Both the position numbers and the translations under genes were made by a program. The notes under the pieces were generated by a model that made no database searches, was not told the origin of the DNA, and worked only from the letters and a program-made list of their open reading frames with translations. Below are positions 16,312-25,172 of a DNA stretch of 46,248 nucleotides, piece by piece. Location: positions 1 to 46,248 of the forward strand of contig JAGNHS010000021.1 of the NCBI GenBank assembly GCA_018001635.1. Reading direction: 5' to 3'. The stretch comes from Pseudomonadota bacterium. Its GTDB lineage: Bacteria > Bdellovibrionota > UBA2428. Positions within the stretch are counted from its first letter, which is position 1. Every line of letters starts with the position of its first letter.

Positions 16312-17165
16312 TTAAGAGCTCCACTACGAAACGAAAAATGATTCACAATATTTTTATATTCAAACCAAGGGCCCTCAAGACAACATCGCTTCATTCCCGA
16401 ATCACAAAGCACGCTACAGGAAAAACACAATCCAATTCCACAAGCCATTTTTTCCTCAAGGCCCAAAAGGATTTTGACCTTCTTTGATGTCCAAGTTTTT
16501 TGAATTTCTAAGGACACGGCTTCAAGCATGGGCGTTGGCCCACAAACAACTACAGTTTCAAAAGACGATTGAGAAAGCTCAGCCAATGATTGAGTCACTC
16601 GACCCTGAGCCCATTGAATTTTTTTTGAAATTCTAGGTCGCGATTTTTCTTCAAGCAAAAGTTTATCTATAGGTATGTTTTTATCCCAATCCAATAAACT
16701 TCTTTCTCCATGAATCCAAAAATCTTTAGTTTTTTTATTCCCTTTTAGTAAAGTCTTTCGAAATTGATAAAGAGAAAGTATCGAAGCCGCCCCGACACCA
16801 CCCGAAATGAATAGAATGGGACTTTTAGATTTCAAAACACTACTATCAATAGGCGCGCCCAAAGGAAGCGTCACCGATAGCTTCATTCCCCGAAACGCCA
16901 AATTTGCCAATTCACAAGTGGCCCCACCCAACTGTCGAATCCAGACTTCAAGCACAGACGCTTTTCCCTGACGTTTCCAATCTACAATAGCAAAGGGTCT
17001 TCCAATGATATGAGAACCCCATCGCAACATAACAAATTGTCCGGGCACCCATTGTCTATATTCAGGAAGTTTTATTTTGAGTCTGTAATCTCGAAGGCTC
17101 GTTTTTTGAGCAGGCCCCAAAAGCTGGCCTTCCATGAGAGAAAAATTTTTAGCTTTTAAAGACAT
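16308..17165 (-). CDS. pyrK: Dihydroorotate dehydrogenase electron-transfer subunit
   Basis: A flavin/2Fe-2S subunit transferring electrons from PyrD to NAD+. Motifs are GQFVMLRWGS and IIGRPFAIVD for FAD (RPFAI), ISGGVGAAS for NAD binding, and the C-terminal 2Fe-2S cysteines CGIGLCFSCSVLC ... KRCCLEGPWF. I prefer ATG 17165, which overlaps the end of the rimI-like gene by 10 bp. A TTG at 17180 would extend the protein by 5 residues. The partner pyrD follows with a 4-base overlap. Confidence 0.93.
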   Translation of the reverse strand: MSLKAKNFSLMEGQLLGPAQKTSLRDYRLKIKLPEYRQWVPGQFVMLRWGSHIIGRPFAIVDWKRQGKASVLEVWIRQLGGATCELANLAFRGMKLSVTLPLGAPIDSSVLKSKSPILFISGGVGAASILSLYQFRKTLLKGNKKTKDFWIHGERSLLDWDKNIPIDKLLLEEKSRPRISKKIQWAQGRVTQSLAELSQSSFETVVVCGPTPMLEAVSLEIQKTWTSKKVKILLGLEEKMACGIGLCFSCSVLCDSGMKRCCLEGPWFEYKNIVNHFSFRSGALK

Positions 17166-17587
17166 TTTTTCATAACCCAAGCCGACGATCGGCCCTGATT
17201 GTAATATCCCTTTCGTAACTGTAACTTAATAAATCCGAACTTTTGATAGAGTTCAATCGCAGGAATATTTTCTTCATTAACCTCTAAGCATATTTCGTTT
17301 ATTTCGGGACACTCCGCACCAAGCTTTTCCTCTAAAAGCCTCAATGCTTTCGCTCCCCATCCTAAACGCTTTTCTTTAACAGCAAAATTCATTATCCAAG
17401 CTTCATTCAAAATGATTCTAAACAATATAAAGGCTGCAATGTTTTCTTGATTATATAAGATGAGCTTTTTACTATTTTCAGATTCAAGTTCTGATTGAAA
17501 GGCTGCCAGCGTCCAATGTGCAAAAGGGTTTTGAAATTGATCTATCTCATAGAGTTTCTGAGAAAGTGACTCAATTTCATTTAACAT
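17156..17587 (-). CDS. rimI: RimI-like GNAT N-acetyltransferase
   Basis: A 143-residue GNAT with the RimI pattern: FAVKEKRLGWGAKALRLLEE as the acetyl-CoA loop region, then the very characteristic LEVNEENIPAIELYQKFGF and YYNQG near the end. RimI acetylates the N-terminal alanine of ribosomal protein S18 or, in several phyla, acts as a broader N-alpha-acetyltransferase. It lies in the engB-pyrKD operon, 9 bp after the SurA-N-like gene. The symbol is by family resemblance; the true substrate is untested. Confidence 0.78.
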   Translation of the reverse strand: MLNEIESLSQKLYEIDQFQNPFAHWTLAAFQSELESENSKKLILYNQENIAAFILFRIILNEAWIMNFAVKEKRLGWGAKALRLLEEKLGAECPEINEICLEVNEENIPAIELYQKFGFIKLQLRKGYYNQGRSSAWVMKKCL

Positions 17588-17596
17588 CAGCGTTGA

Positions 17597-18097
17597 TCAG
17601 CTTCCCGGACTTTTCATGTAAACAACTTTATGGCGACTTCGAAGCTGCTTTAACCATCTCTCAAGATCTTCTTGACTAGCCAAAACTTTTTCAAGCATCA
17701 CATTAGCTGAAAGCCTTTCTCGCAAATCACTTTCCGTGAGTTCATAACTTTCAATGAATTTTTGGTAACGATCGGCTCCCATGACTTTTTTAAAATCAGC
17801 AACCTTATTATCAATTTCAGCTTTCGACACTTTATAGAGACTCAAAACTCGATTTTCTTCCTCAACCATAGATCTAATGACTAACTTTTGAAGCAATCGA
17901 TCTCTTTCTTCAGAGTTCATGCCAGTTCCTTGTTCAGGATTATAATATTTTGCTCCGGCTAAAATAGCCTCAATCACAAGTCCCCTCTCTGTGATGGCTT
18001 TACCAGCGACACTGACCAAAACTGAATTTTTAATTTTCGAAGCTTGAGACAGACTTGCTAAAACGAAGATTGAAAAAACCAAAAGGCGTTTAATCAT
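17597..18097 (-). CDS. Exported SurA N-domain-like protein (no PPIase domain)
   Basis: ATG 18097 gives a signal peptide (MIKRLLVFSIFVLASLSQA) and lies 2 nt after the engB stop, a coupled arrangement; the longer frame from 18133 overlaps engB needlessly. The mature 145 residues resemble the helical N-terminal chaperone segment of SurA/peptidylprolyl isomerases: NSVLVSVAGKAITERG, a KLVIRSMVEEENR helix and LTESDLRERLSANVMLEKVL. No parvulin domain follows, so this is a short periplasmic chaperone-like protein at most. Confidence 0.72.
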   Translation of the reverse strand: MIKRLLVFSIFVLASLSQASKIKNSVLVSVAGKAITERGLVIEAILAGAKYYNPEQGTGMNSEERDRLLQKLVIRSMVEEENRVLSLYKVSKAEIDNKVADFKKVMGADRYQKFIESYELTESDLRERLSANVMLEKVLASQEDLERWLKQLRSRHKVVYMKSPGS

Positions 18098-18099
18098 AC

Positions 18100-18687
18100 T
18101 CAAATTATAGCGCCTCTGGCTAAAGCCAACCACTCTTTAAGACCTTCTTGAGAATGTGCACTGATCCACAGGGGCTGATAGGCACAAGATTCAATAAAAT
18201 GACGCCAAACCTTTTCGCGAGCAGCCCTTTCCTTTTTTCCAACCTTATCAGATTTAGTGAAGATCAAAGCAAACGCCTCACCTTCTAACCAATTCAGAAA
18301 AGAAATTTCTTCATCTTTTGGATCTCGTAAAGGATCCACCAAAAGCACCCACATTCGAGGCAAATCATTATTTGGGCGCAGGGACTCCAACAAAGACACC
18401 CAACGTTCTTTATCTTGATTGGGACGCTCGGCATATCCCCAACCTGGAGTGTCTACGATATCTAAGTGTCGATTTTTTCCTGCCTCAATTGTAACGCAAA
18501 TCAAGCCGATCGTAAGACCAGCCCTTGATCCCTTACGAAAATGAGATTGAGGATGTGTCAATAAATTGAGCAAAGTGCTTTTACCAACATTACTTCGACC
18601 CACCACAATCATTCGGGGGTTTACGGGTTCTGGGACATGCTCAAGATTCCAAGCTGTCCAAGCCAACTTTGATTTACCAATTCCCAT
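18100..18687 (-). CDS. engB: Ribosome biogenesis GTPase EngB/YsxC/YihA
   Basis: A small GTPase needed for late 50S assembly and, in rods, for division. The 195 residues show G1 GRSNVGKS (30-37), G3 DTPGWG (79-84, with Trp in place of the usual Tyr) and G4 TKSD (144-147), followed by an ISAHS G5-like segment. The length is as expected. It is the first gene of the minus-strand operon with the SurA-N-like, rimI-like, pyrK, pyrD and barrel genes. Confidence 0.94.
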   Translation of the reverse strand: MGIGKSKLAWTAWNLEHVPEPVNPRMIVVGRSNVGKSTLLNLLTHPQSHFRKGSRAGLTIGLICVTIEAGKNRHLDIVDTPGWGYAERPNQDKERWVSLLESLRPNNDLPRMWVLLVDPLRDPKDEEISFLNWLEGEAFALIFTKSDKVGKKERAAREKVWRHFIESCAYQPLWISAHSQEGLKEWLALARGAII

Positions 18688-18731
18688 AGGCTCCTATTAA
18701 GGCAGACTTTGATTTCGCCGAAAAGAGGAAA

Positions 18732-19550
18732 ATGAAGGCTAGGGCTCTGTTTTTAGTTATTTTGACACTGAATAGGGCTCATTGTGAAAATTTTGCGAAT
18801 TTAGCGAACTCATCAAACTGGGAAAATTACATGAGATGTCTTTCATTCTTTCAAAAATATAGTCCAAGCAGTTATTACCCCCCAGAATTGATTCGATTTG
18901 ATCGACTTCCTTTCAACGAACTATCACAACAAGTAGAAAAATTTTCAAATTCTTGGCTATCAACAATAAAATCTAGAAAAACTTCAAAAGATATTCATTA
19001 TCAAAAACTCAATGTATCGAAAGAAGCCAATTGGGAACTCTATCTTCTCTTAAAAAACAATGCCGATAGAGCTTCCATGTATGGGAGTCGCAGAGATCTT
19101 TTAGATAAATTTCCCAAAGAGGCTCGCTCAGCCATGACCCCTCTTGATGATTCCTTCAAGCTCAACACCTTCAGTAAAGAGCTCTCTAAAACTCTAGAAA
19201 AAGGGGGCATTAGCAGTTGGAATGCTTTTAGTTTCGACCCCCAAGAAAAAAGTCTGCAATTGGAAATTGCTCCAAACTTGTCTCAAGCACGCATTAGCTA
19301 TCCGATTGCTAACATCACGCTAAAAGATAAATCTAACATTTCAAACACCTTCAAAGTCAGAACTCCTGCCTCGCAGCTAAGCGGTATTCCTGACTTAAGA
19401 GTTGACCCTAGCTATCTACAAGGAAATTTCTTTAACTCCAAAAGCAATGACTACACTCCATTTGGAAAATTTATAAATTCTAACGATACCTTTATCGATG
19501 AAAAAGGGCAGTCACATTTTAGTGGTGATGGACACAATCACAAGCATTAG
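18732..19550 (+). CDS. Exported protein of unknown function
   Basis: The 272 residues begin with a signal peptide (MKARALFLVILTLNRAHC-E) after a good AGAGGA ribosome-binding site. The body is mixed helix/strand without a motif I recognise. The C-terminus is His-rich (GDGHNHKH), which could bind metal. Divergent from engB across 44 bp and convergent with the Aat-like gene, overlapping its stop codon by 4 bp. No function assigned. Confidence 0.75.
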   Translation: MKARALFLVILTLNRAHCENFANLANSSNWENYMRCLSFFQKYSPSSYYPPELIRFDRLPFNELSQQVEKFSNSWLSTIKSRKTSKDIHYQKLNVSKEANWELYLLLKNNADRASMYGSRRDLLDKFPKEARSAMTPLDDSFKLNTFSKELSKTLEKGGISSWNAFSFDPQEKSLQLEIAPNLSQARISYPIANITLKDKSNISNTFKVRTPASQLSGIPDLRVDPSYLQGNFFNSKSNDYTPFGKFINSNDTFIDEKGQSHFSGDGHNHKH

Positions 19551-20818
19551 AAAATTTCGCGAAATCGTTTAGACAAAATGTCTCTCAAAAGGGCCAAAAG
19601 AGATTCAGCCTTTTCAGGTGAATCGAGCATACCAATATCATAACCATGCTCCACACCTTCTTCACGTGGATTTAAATCAGTCAGAGCTTCGAATTCAGTT
19701 CGAGTCATAACATGATCCCTAAGCCATGAACCAAAATATTCGTGAAAAGTTTCATACGATGCTGGAAACGTAAAATGAATCTTTTGAAGTTCAGAATGCT
19801 CCAAACGATACCAAAGAGTGAATTCAAAACTATGTTGAGCGGCCTTTTCTTGAATGAGAAGTTCCTTACCCTTAGTTGCCCGCTCTCTTTCAATTCTCTT
19901 TCTTTCTTTATCGACCAACCTTTCAGCGTCCGTCATTTTGCTTTTAGCACTCAATTCGGCAGCTCTGATTTTAATGAGCTCGTTGTCTTGCACCCATTTT
20001 ATAAATTCTTCCATGTCCGGCAATCGAGCCACCATAACATCCGAAGTGTCTCCAGGTTCTTTAAAACTTAAACCACGGGCGCGCGCCTCTGCAGCCCTCT
20101 TAAAAAATTCTTGAATTGGAATTTCTTTGGCTCCCAAACGCTTCGTAGTTTCAGAAACAAATTGGGTGTCCATCCACGTAAATCCACGTTGCCTTAAATA
20201 AGCAGCCATAGTCGCAAATGCGACCAATCCCGCACCACTATCTTTATAAAACATGCTCTCACCGCTAAAAATTCCATTAGCGAAGACTCCGTAAGTTCCA
20301 CCCACCAACTCTCCGCGGAGGTTACGAACTTCCACGCTGTGAGCAGCGCCCATCTCATGAAGTCGAGTGTATTCGCGCACCACCCGTTGATTGATCCAGG
20401 CTCCAGGACGCTCTTGATTCATGCAACCTAGAACCACGTCTCTAAAAGCTGTATCGAAAGTGATTTCGTAATCTCCCCTTCGGAGCAATTCTCTTAAAGT
20501 GGTGGGTAAATGCATTTCGTTGAGGTCAACGATTCCTCTACTAGGAGTAGAAAACCAAACATGTTTGCCAGTTCCAGTTTCAAAATAAGGAAATATCCCT
20601 TTGGGATATGAAAACAATAGGTTTTCTGCGGTCAGTTCAACCCTTAGAGTGACCATTCCAGGGACAATCCTGTATTCGCCTGGGCCTTTATAAAGATAAA
20701 AGTTTTTAAGTTTGGCTGTGAGTGGGTCGGGAAAAGGGTCTACTAAAGACTCTTGGCAAGCCCATGTATTAAAAGACAAAAAAAACCAAGAAAATAAAAG
20801 CGTAGAGTAGAAACGCAC
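19547..20818 (-). CDS. Leucyl/phenylalanyl-tRNA-protein transferase (Aat)-like protein, apparently exported, with C-terminal extension
   Basis: Residues about 55-245 match Aat along its length: SYPKGIFPYFE, KHVWFSTPSRGIVDLNEMH, FDTAFRDVVLGC, GAWINQRVVREYTRLHEMGAAHSVEV, GELVGGTYGV, FSGESMF (Glu187) and TWMDTQF (Asp217, Gln219), ending RLGAKEIP. Residues equivalent to the catalytic Asp186 and Gln188 and to Glu156 of E. coli Aat are kept. Unusually, the frame starts (GTG 20818) with a signal peptide-like MRFYSTLLFSWFFLSFNTWA-C and carries about 170 extra residues, including a charged coiled-coil-like stretch (about 285-330). Aat normally works in the cytoplasm on aminoacyl-tRNA. No Shine-Dalgarno precedes the GTG and the next ATG is codon 55, so the start needs proof. 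Confidence 0.8.
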   Translation of the reverse strand: MRFYSTLLFSWFFLSFNTWACQESLVDPFPDPLTAKLKNFYLYKGPGEYRIVPGMVTLRVELTAENLLFSYPKGIFPYFETGTGKHVWFSTPSRGIVDLNEMHLPTTLRELLRRGDYEITFDTAFRDVVLGCMNQERPGAWINQRVVREYTRLHEMGAAHSVEVRNLRGELVGGTYGVFANGIFSGESMFYKDSGAGLVAFATMAAYLRQRGFTWMDTQFVSETTKRLGAKEIPIQEFFKRAAEARARGLSFKEPGDTSDVMVARLPDMEEFIKWVQDNELIKIRAAELSAKSKMTDAERLVDKERKRIERERATKGKELLIQEKAAQHSFEFTLWYRLEHSELQKIHFTFPASYETFHEYFGSWLRDHVMTRTEFEALTDLNPREEGVEHGYDIGMLDSPEKAESLLALLRDILSKRFREIF

Positions 20819-20908
20819 AGGGGTGTTTTGTTACTAAATTTTAACCCCAAGGTCTATAAACATTCCGTATATTAAACCCTTACAAAAACTTTCTTCAGAA
20901 AAAGCGGA

Positions 20909-22249
20909 CTAATCGACCTCAGGAAATACAATCGAAAACTGTGCTCCGCTTGGCAAATTTTGCACATCGAATTTTAAAGCATAAAAATCACAGAGTTCTT
21001 TGACCCAAGCCAAACCCATTCCTGTTCCGCCAGCAGAGCCAGAATTAAAAGGAGAACCCAATCGGCTCATAACTGCCGCTGGAACTCCCGCTCCTTCATC
21101 TTGAACACTCAATTTAAAGTCCAACAAAGTCACCGAAACTTTTCCCTGCGTATACTTTAAGGCATTGCTCACGAGATTATTCACAATCTGCTCTAAATGA
21201 AGTGGATTGATAGCGGTTTTCACGGATGAATGGATGGTTTTTTGAAGTCTAGTTTGTTCAATTTCTGAAAATTTATCGAGAGCCTTATTAATTTCCTGAT
21301 CGAGCTTTAAAAAATATAAATCGGGACTCATATCGGTCTTGGCTTTTAGCGCTGACCAACTCAAATAACTATTTATCAGTTCCGTCATTCGATGTGTTTC
21401 ATCGATAGCCATTTGGATACTGGCTTTTGGATTTTCTGATTGATGAGCTTGTTCTAATGAATTCAAAATCACAGTCAGTGGGGTTTTGAGTTCATGAGAC
21501 AATACGGCATTGTTATGATCTACGACTGAAGCGTAATTTTTAAGACTTTCAAAAAAATGCGTGAGGCTCCGAAGTAAAGAACCAAATTCGTCTTTTCTAC
21601 CTTTAGAATCCTCAACAATTTTCTTCCAAACGGGCCCAGTTTCAACCTTTAACAAACCTTGTCCCTCACGTTTTGACACTTGCTCCGTGGCTAAATCTAG
21701 CTCACGAGCTAAGCCCGTTAGAGGTCTTAAAAGTTTAGTAGTTGCGTAATAACTGAGTACTAAAAGAATTAGAAACGAAACCAAAGCAAAAATCAGGATC
21801 CGATGATATCCCACCTTAATCCTATGGGTATAGGAATCTAAGACTATTCCAATTTGAATAATGAGATCGTCGGCCTGAAGCTGCAAAACTCGAACATCGT
21901 GATTATCACTTTTGATTGTGCTCCAGCCTCTTTGTGGCAAAAAAGGCACCAACATGTGGCGAGCTATTTCATTCTGATAAAGCAATTCTCCATCACGCGC
22001 AAAGATATTGATACTATGATAGAAGGCATCGCTTTTAAGAGCAGAATTTAAAAGTTCATCGGCAGAATCCAATTCATCAATAAATCTGATTGAAAAACCC
22101 GAAGCAATTAACGTGCTCGCAATTTTCTCAATATTTTGGTCGACCAACCAAGTTCGCTCTCTCTCGTATAAAAAATACTGAAGAGCACCAACAATGAGCA
22201 CAGCAAGAGTTAATATTCCTAAAATAAAAAGGACAAATTTACTCTTCAA
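20909..22249 (-). CDS. Membrane sensor histidine kinase
   Basis: The 446 residues run as: TM1 (about 5-27), a periplasmic sensor of about 120 residues, TM2 (about 151-169), a HAMP region (KLLRPLTGLARELD), the dimerisation/phosphoacceptor helix VLSHELKTPLTVILNSL (His252) and an HATPase_c domain with NLVSNALKYT, DEGAGVP and GGTGMGLAWVKEL. The signal is unknown. The gene overlaps the response regulator by 11 bp and completes an OmpR-type two-component system. Confidence 0.94.
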   Translation of the reverse strand: MKSKFVLFILGILTLAVLIVGALQYFLYERERTWLVDQNIEKIASTLIASGFSIRFIDELDSADELLNSALKSDAFYHSINIFARDGELLYQNEIARHMLVPFLPQRGWSTIKSDNHDVRVLQLQADDLIIQIGIVLDSYTHRIKVGYHRILIFALVSFLILLVLSYYATTKLLRPLTGLARELDLATEQVSKREGQGLLKVETGPVWKKIVEDSKGRKDEFGSLLRSLTHFFESLKNYASVVDHNNAVLSHELKTPLTVILNSLEQAHQSENPKASIQMAIDETHRMTELINSYLSWSALKAKTDMSPDLYFLKLDQEINKALDKFSEIEQTRLQKTIHSSVKTAINPLHLEQIVNNLVSNALKYTQGKVSVTLLDFKLSVQDEGAGVPAAVMSRLGSPFNSGSAGGTGMGLAWVKELCDFYALKFDVQNLPSGAQFSIVFPEVD

Positions 22250-22922
22250 TCCAATATCCCAATTGTCTTTTACTTTGAATAACAGCCAACGAACCGGCCT
22301 CTTCGAGTTTACGTCTTAAATTTTTAATGGTCACTTCGACAACATTAGTTTCAGCAAGATGGTCCATATCCCAAACACGATCCAAAAGCTGAAATCTATT
22401 AAAAATTCTTCCGGGACTCTCCAAAAATAAACTTAATATTTGAAATTCTTTTTTGGTCAAATCGATTTTCTTAGAATTCACAGAGGTTTGTTGCCTTTTA
22501 AGATCCAAATGAAGATTAGAGAGAATATAAAGATCGCGAGACTCATCAGAGGGGACGTTTCTTCTCAATAGAAGTCGCAACCGAGCACTCAACTCCTCAA
22601 GTGAAAAGGGTTTAGCTAAATAATCATCGGCACCCATGTCGAGAACTCGGGCCTTTTCAGAAGCTTGATCAATAGCAGAAAGAACTAAAATTTTAATTTG
22701 AGGGAAAGTTTTTTTGATGAGTGAGATGCGACTTGCGCCATCTTGATTTCCCAGCATTCGATCTAAAATAACAACTCGCGGAGCCTCTTGATTTCGTTGC
22801 AAACAAAAAGTATCGAGCTCTTCCAAATTACGACATAAATTAACCTGATAATTTTCAGCCTTTAAAGCTTGCTCTAAAAATTGAGAGACGCGTTTATCGT
22901 CTTCGACCACGAGTATTTGCAT
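22239..22922 (-). CDS. OmpR/PhoB-family response regulator
   Basis: The 227 residues have a receiver domain with acidic pair EDD (7-9), phosphoacceptor Asp54 (VVILDRMLG), the switch Ser in LVLSA and KPF (Lys near 104), then a winged-helix DNA-binding domain ending KNLRRKLEEAGSLAVIQSKRQLGYWIEE. It lies upstream of and overlaps its histidine kinase. A stable hairpin stands just before its ATG. Confidence 0.95.
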   Translation of the reverse strand: MQILVVEDDKRVSQFLEQALKAENYQVNLCRNLEELDTFCLQRNQEAPRVVILDRMLGNQDGASRISLIKKTFPQIKILVLSAIDQASEKARVLDMGADDYLAKPFSLEELSARLRLLLRRNVPSDESRDLYILSNLHLDLKRQQTSVNSKKIDLTKKEFQILSLFLESPGRIFNRFQLLDRVWDMDHLAETNVVEVTIKNLRRKLEEAGSLAVIQSKRQLGYWIEE

Positions 22923-22935
22923 ATCTATTAAGTAT

Positions 22936-22967
22936 GGATAGACCGGGATAAGTGGCCCAGTCTATCC
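22936..22967 (-). terminator. 12-bp hairpin between the PsiF-like gene and the response regulator
   Basis: GGATAGACCGGG (22936-22947) and CCCAGTCTATCC (22956-22967) pair with one mismatch. In transcription direction it follows the small PsiF-like gene and precedes the regulator ATG by 13 bp. It has no U-tract, so it may only attenuate or stabilise. Confidence 0.5.
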
Positions 22968-23007
22968 AATTGGGGAGGAGGATTAAAACACATTGTTGAT
23001 TTTATAA

Positions 23008-23217
23008 TTAACCGTTAGTTGCGCGTTTTTCTTTGATGCATTTACTGAGTTCCTTTCCCTTAAGGTCGGGATTTTGCTTTTGGCACTCCTCCTTAAGATG
23101 TTTAAATGAAGCAGTTCTTTTAAGTGTCTTTGGCCCATTGGCATTGCTATTGGCCGCAAAAATTAACGGCAACGCAAAAAGGGCCACAGTTGCTGCTAGG
23201 GTTTTGCTTGCTTTCAT
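23008..23217 (-). CDS. Small exported PsiF-repeat-like protein
   Basis: ATG 23217 follows an AGGAGA site and gives 69 residues with a signal peptide (MKASKTLAATVALFALPLIFA-ANSNA). The mature part contains HLKEECQKQNPDLKGKELSKC, which fits the PsiF repeat pattern of two cysteines around an LKG core. PsiF proteins are phosphate-starvation-linked periplasmic proteins of unknown role. The gene lies upstream of the two-component system on the same strand, which makes joint transcription possible. Confidence 0.65.
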   Translation of the reverse strand: MKASKTLAATVALFALPLIFAANSNANGPKTLKRTASFKHLKEECQKQNPDLKGKELSKCIKEKRATNG

Positions 23218-23394
23218 ATAATCGATCTCCTTTTGTGTTCTGTTGAACATGTGCCCAATTTAGCCCCGCACCATGAATACTTAATGAATTGAAAATAAAT
23301 GTTTTTTTAGATTAGAAACGCAGCGCATTACCAGTATGGGACTGTGCAAGATTGTCTGAAGCCCTCACACGTATAAGCTGGCCCAACTAAAGAG

Positions 23395-24417
23395 ATGATG
23401 CTGAATCTAAAAAGACTCGCCTATCCTCTTCTCCTTCCAGGGATCCTTTTTTTAGGCTCCTGCGGACGGAACCCGATTAATAAGGCCAACACGTACCCTG
23501 TTTATTCATCTGCCGAACTAAGAATAGACCAAGCTCATATTTCTACTTTTAAAAACGACTTTAAAAATCTCCAGTCTAATTTCAAAGACCGCTATCTTAA
23601 AAAACTGATTATTCCGCAAAAACTACTTGAAGATCTCAACCTTAAGGCTCAAAACTATGAAACATTCTTAAGTCACTTTCTTCAAAAATACCAAGGGCTC
23701 TATAAATTGGACGACCCTAAATCCGAACAACTTTATCAACTCGAAAACGAGTCCTTACTGAAAGACGATCTCAGTGAAAGCCAAAAACAATTTTCTTGGA
23801 ATTCCACTTTTCTCAATGATGCTTCATTCAGAAAGTCTCATGGATATACAATCACTGAAGATCTTTACTTCTTAAGCGATTACTCATTTATGAGCCGCGA
23901 GAAAATCAAAGAAAGCCTAAAAAAAGAAAAGGCTAATAACCTTCAATCAAAATTCAAAACCTTAAACCCAAACACCTATCCCAATCGCAACTTTTCTAAT
24001 TTAATATTTGGTGAAAATCGAAAAATTGAGGACCTCACTTTTAAACTTTCTACTTTATTGAATGAAGACACTTTAAACCTATTTATTTCTGCTCAAATTG
24101 ATTCTGAATCTGAGCCTCGAGAACAAAGACTTCGCTTATTAAATCTCAATCAAGAAATGGAAAACCGCATTCGCACCGAAGTTCCCACACTACGAAATAT
24201 GAATTTTTTCGTGAGTGAATTTAGCTTTAACCTATTTGAAAACGAAAGTTTTGAATCTAATAAAGAATTTATATACTACATCGTTCTAGGCCTAGAGCCA
24301 TTAGACGCTCAAGGCGACCAAACCGCTGTGATTTTCCCACTTGAAAGCTTAGTCTTTGAAGGGAAGAAGCCTCTAGACAAAAGCACCTTAAAACCTTTGT
24401 ATTTAAAAAATTATTAG
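23395..24417 (+). CDS. Lipoprotein of unknown function
   Basis: The 340 residues begin with a lipoprotein signal peptide, lipobox LGSC with Cys23 (PLLLPGILFLGSC-G). The mature region is highly charged and largely helical. No domain is recognised. Tandem ATG ATG start codons follow an AAAGAG site. The gene stands alone and is convergent with the small TM protein that ends at 24414, overlapping it by 4 bases. Confidence 0.75.
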   Translation: MMLNLKRLAYPLLLPGILFLGSCGRNPINKANTYPVYSSAELRIDQAHISTFKNDFKNLQSNFKDRYLKKLIIPQKLLEDLNLKAQNYETFLSHFLQKYQGLYKLDDPKSEQLYQLENESLLKDDLSESQKQFSWNSTFLNDASFRKSHGYTITEDLYFLSDYSFMSREKIKESLKKEKANNLQSKFKTLNPNTYPNRNFSNLIFGENRKIEDLTFKLSTLLNEDTLNLFISAQIDSESEPREQRLRLLNLNQEMENRIRTEVPTLRNMNFFVSEFSFNLFENESFESNKEFIYYIVLGLEPLDAQGDQTAVIFPLESLVFEGKKPLDKSTLKPLYLKNY

Positions 24418-24737
24418 TGACAAATTCCGATACGCTTTAAGAAATTTGGCAGTGGGCTACTATGAGACACCAAATCAATTCCTAAATAGCTCTTAGCTAA
24501 ATACGCCACAAAGAAAAGTGCAATCAAAGACGAGAACACTACAAAACTGAAAAACGAAGCGTAGACAATGGCACTCAAAAATCGAGACTGCTTTCGTCGC
24601 TCAAGATCGTCTTGGTTTTCAGGCACCTTCTTTCCACGTATGTCTTTACCCACTAAAAAAACGAAATAACATCGCCCTACAAAGGGAAGCCACAATGTCC
24701 ATCGAGCATCGAGCTGATTGCGTGATGATTGAGCCAT
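24414..24737 (-). CDS. Small membrane protein of unknown function
   Basis: About 107 residues from ATG 24737; a GTG at 24752 would add 5. The N-terminal half contains a polar WTLWLPFVGRCYFVFLVG segment. The C-terminal half has a strong TM helix (SAIVYASFFSFVVFSSLIALFFVAYLA). A basic/acidic stretch (GKKVPENQDDLERRKQ) lies between. It ends HS-PLPNFLKRIGICH. No family recognised. Confidence 0.6.
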   Translation of the reverse strand: MAQSSRNQLDARWTLWLPFVGRCYFVFLVGKDIRGKKVPENQDDLERRKQSRFLSAIVYASFFSFVVFSSLIALFFVAYLAKSYLGIDLVSHSSPLPNFLKRIGICH

Positions 24738-24851
24738 ATCCTTACATTTCACGTTGAAGAATCAAAATAAGCAAGCTTCAGATTTAAAGAACTAATAATT
24801 AATTCTATCTAGAACTAGGCAAAACCGTGACTAAAGACCTAGAGTTTAATA

Positions 24852-25172
24852 ATGAAAAAATCTCAAATTGCGCTGTATTACGTGACCTGTCCGAGCTCAA
24901 AAGTTGCGGAATCTTTAGCCAAAGAGACCCTTAACAAGAAGCTATCAGCCTGTGCCAATATAATTCCAAATATGAAATCATTATATTTTTGGAAAGGAAA
25001 AATTGAGTCTTCAAAAGAGTGCCTTCTCCTCTTAAAAAGCAAAAAAACTTTGGCCTCTAAACTTGAAAAGTTTATTCTTAGCAAACATCCCTACAAATGT
25101 GTTTGCTTATTAGAAATAGATATTTCTAAAAGCCATCTCACTTATGAAAAATGGCTTTTAGAAAATTTATAA
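24852..25172 (+). CDS. cutA: CutA1 divalent-cation tolerance protein
   Basis: A 106-residue CutA: YVTCPSSKVAESLAKETLNKKLSACANIIPNMKSLYFWKGKIESSKECLLLLKSK matches the family from end to end, including the LACVNII-like segment and the Trp of the ferredoxin-like fold. CutA forms a trimer and is linked to copper and other divalent-cation tolerance, though its biochemistry is unsettled. Its 3' end overlaps the convergent xth gene by 6 bp. Confidence 0.94.
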   Translation: MKKSQIALYYVTCPSSKVAESLAKETLNKKLSACANIIPNMKSLYFWKGKIESSKECLLLLKSKKTLASKLEKFILSKHPYKCVCLLEIDISKSHLTYEKWLLENL

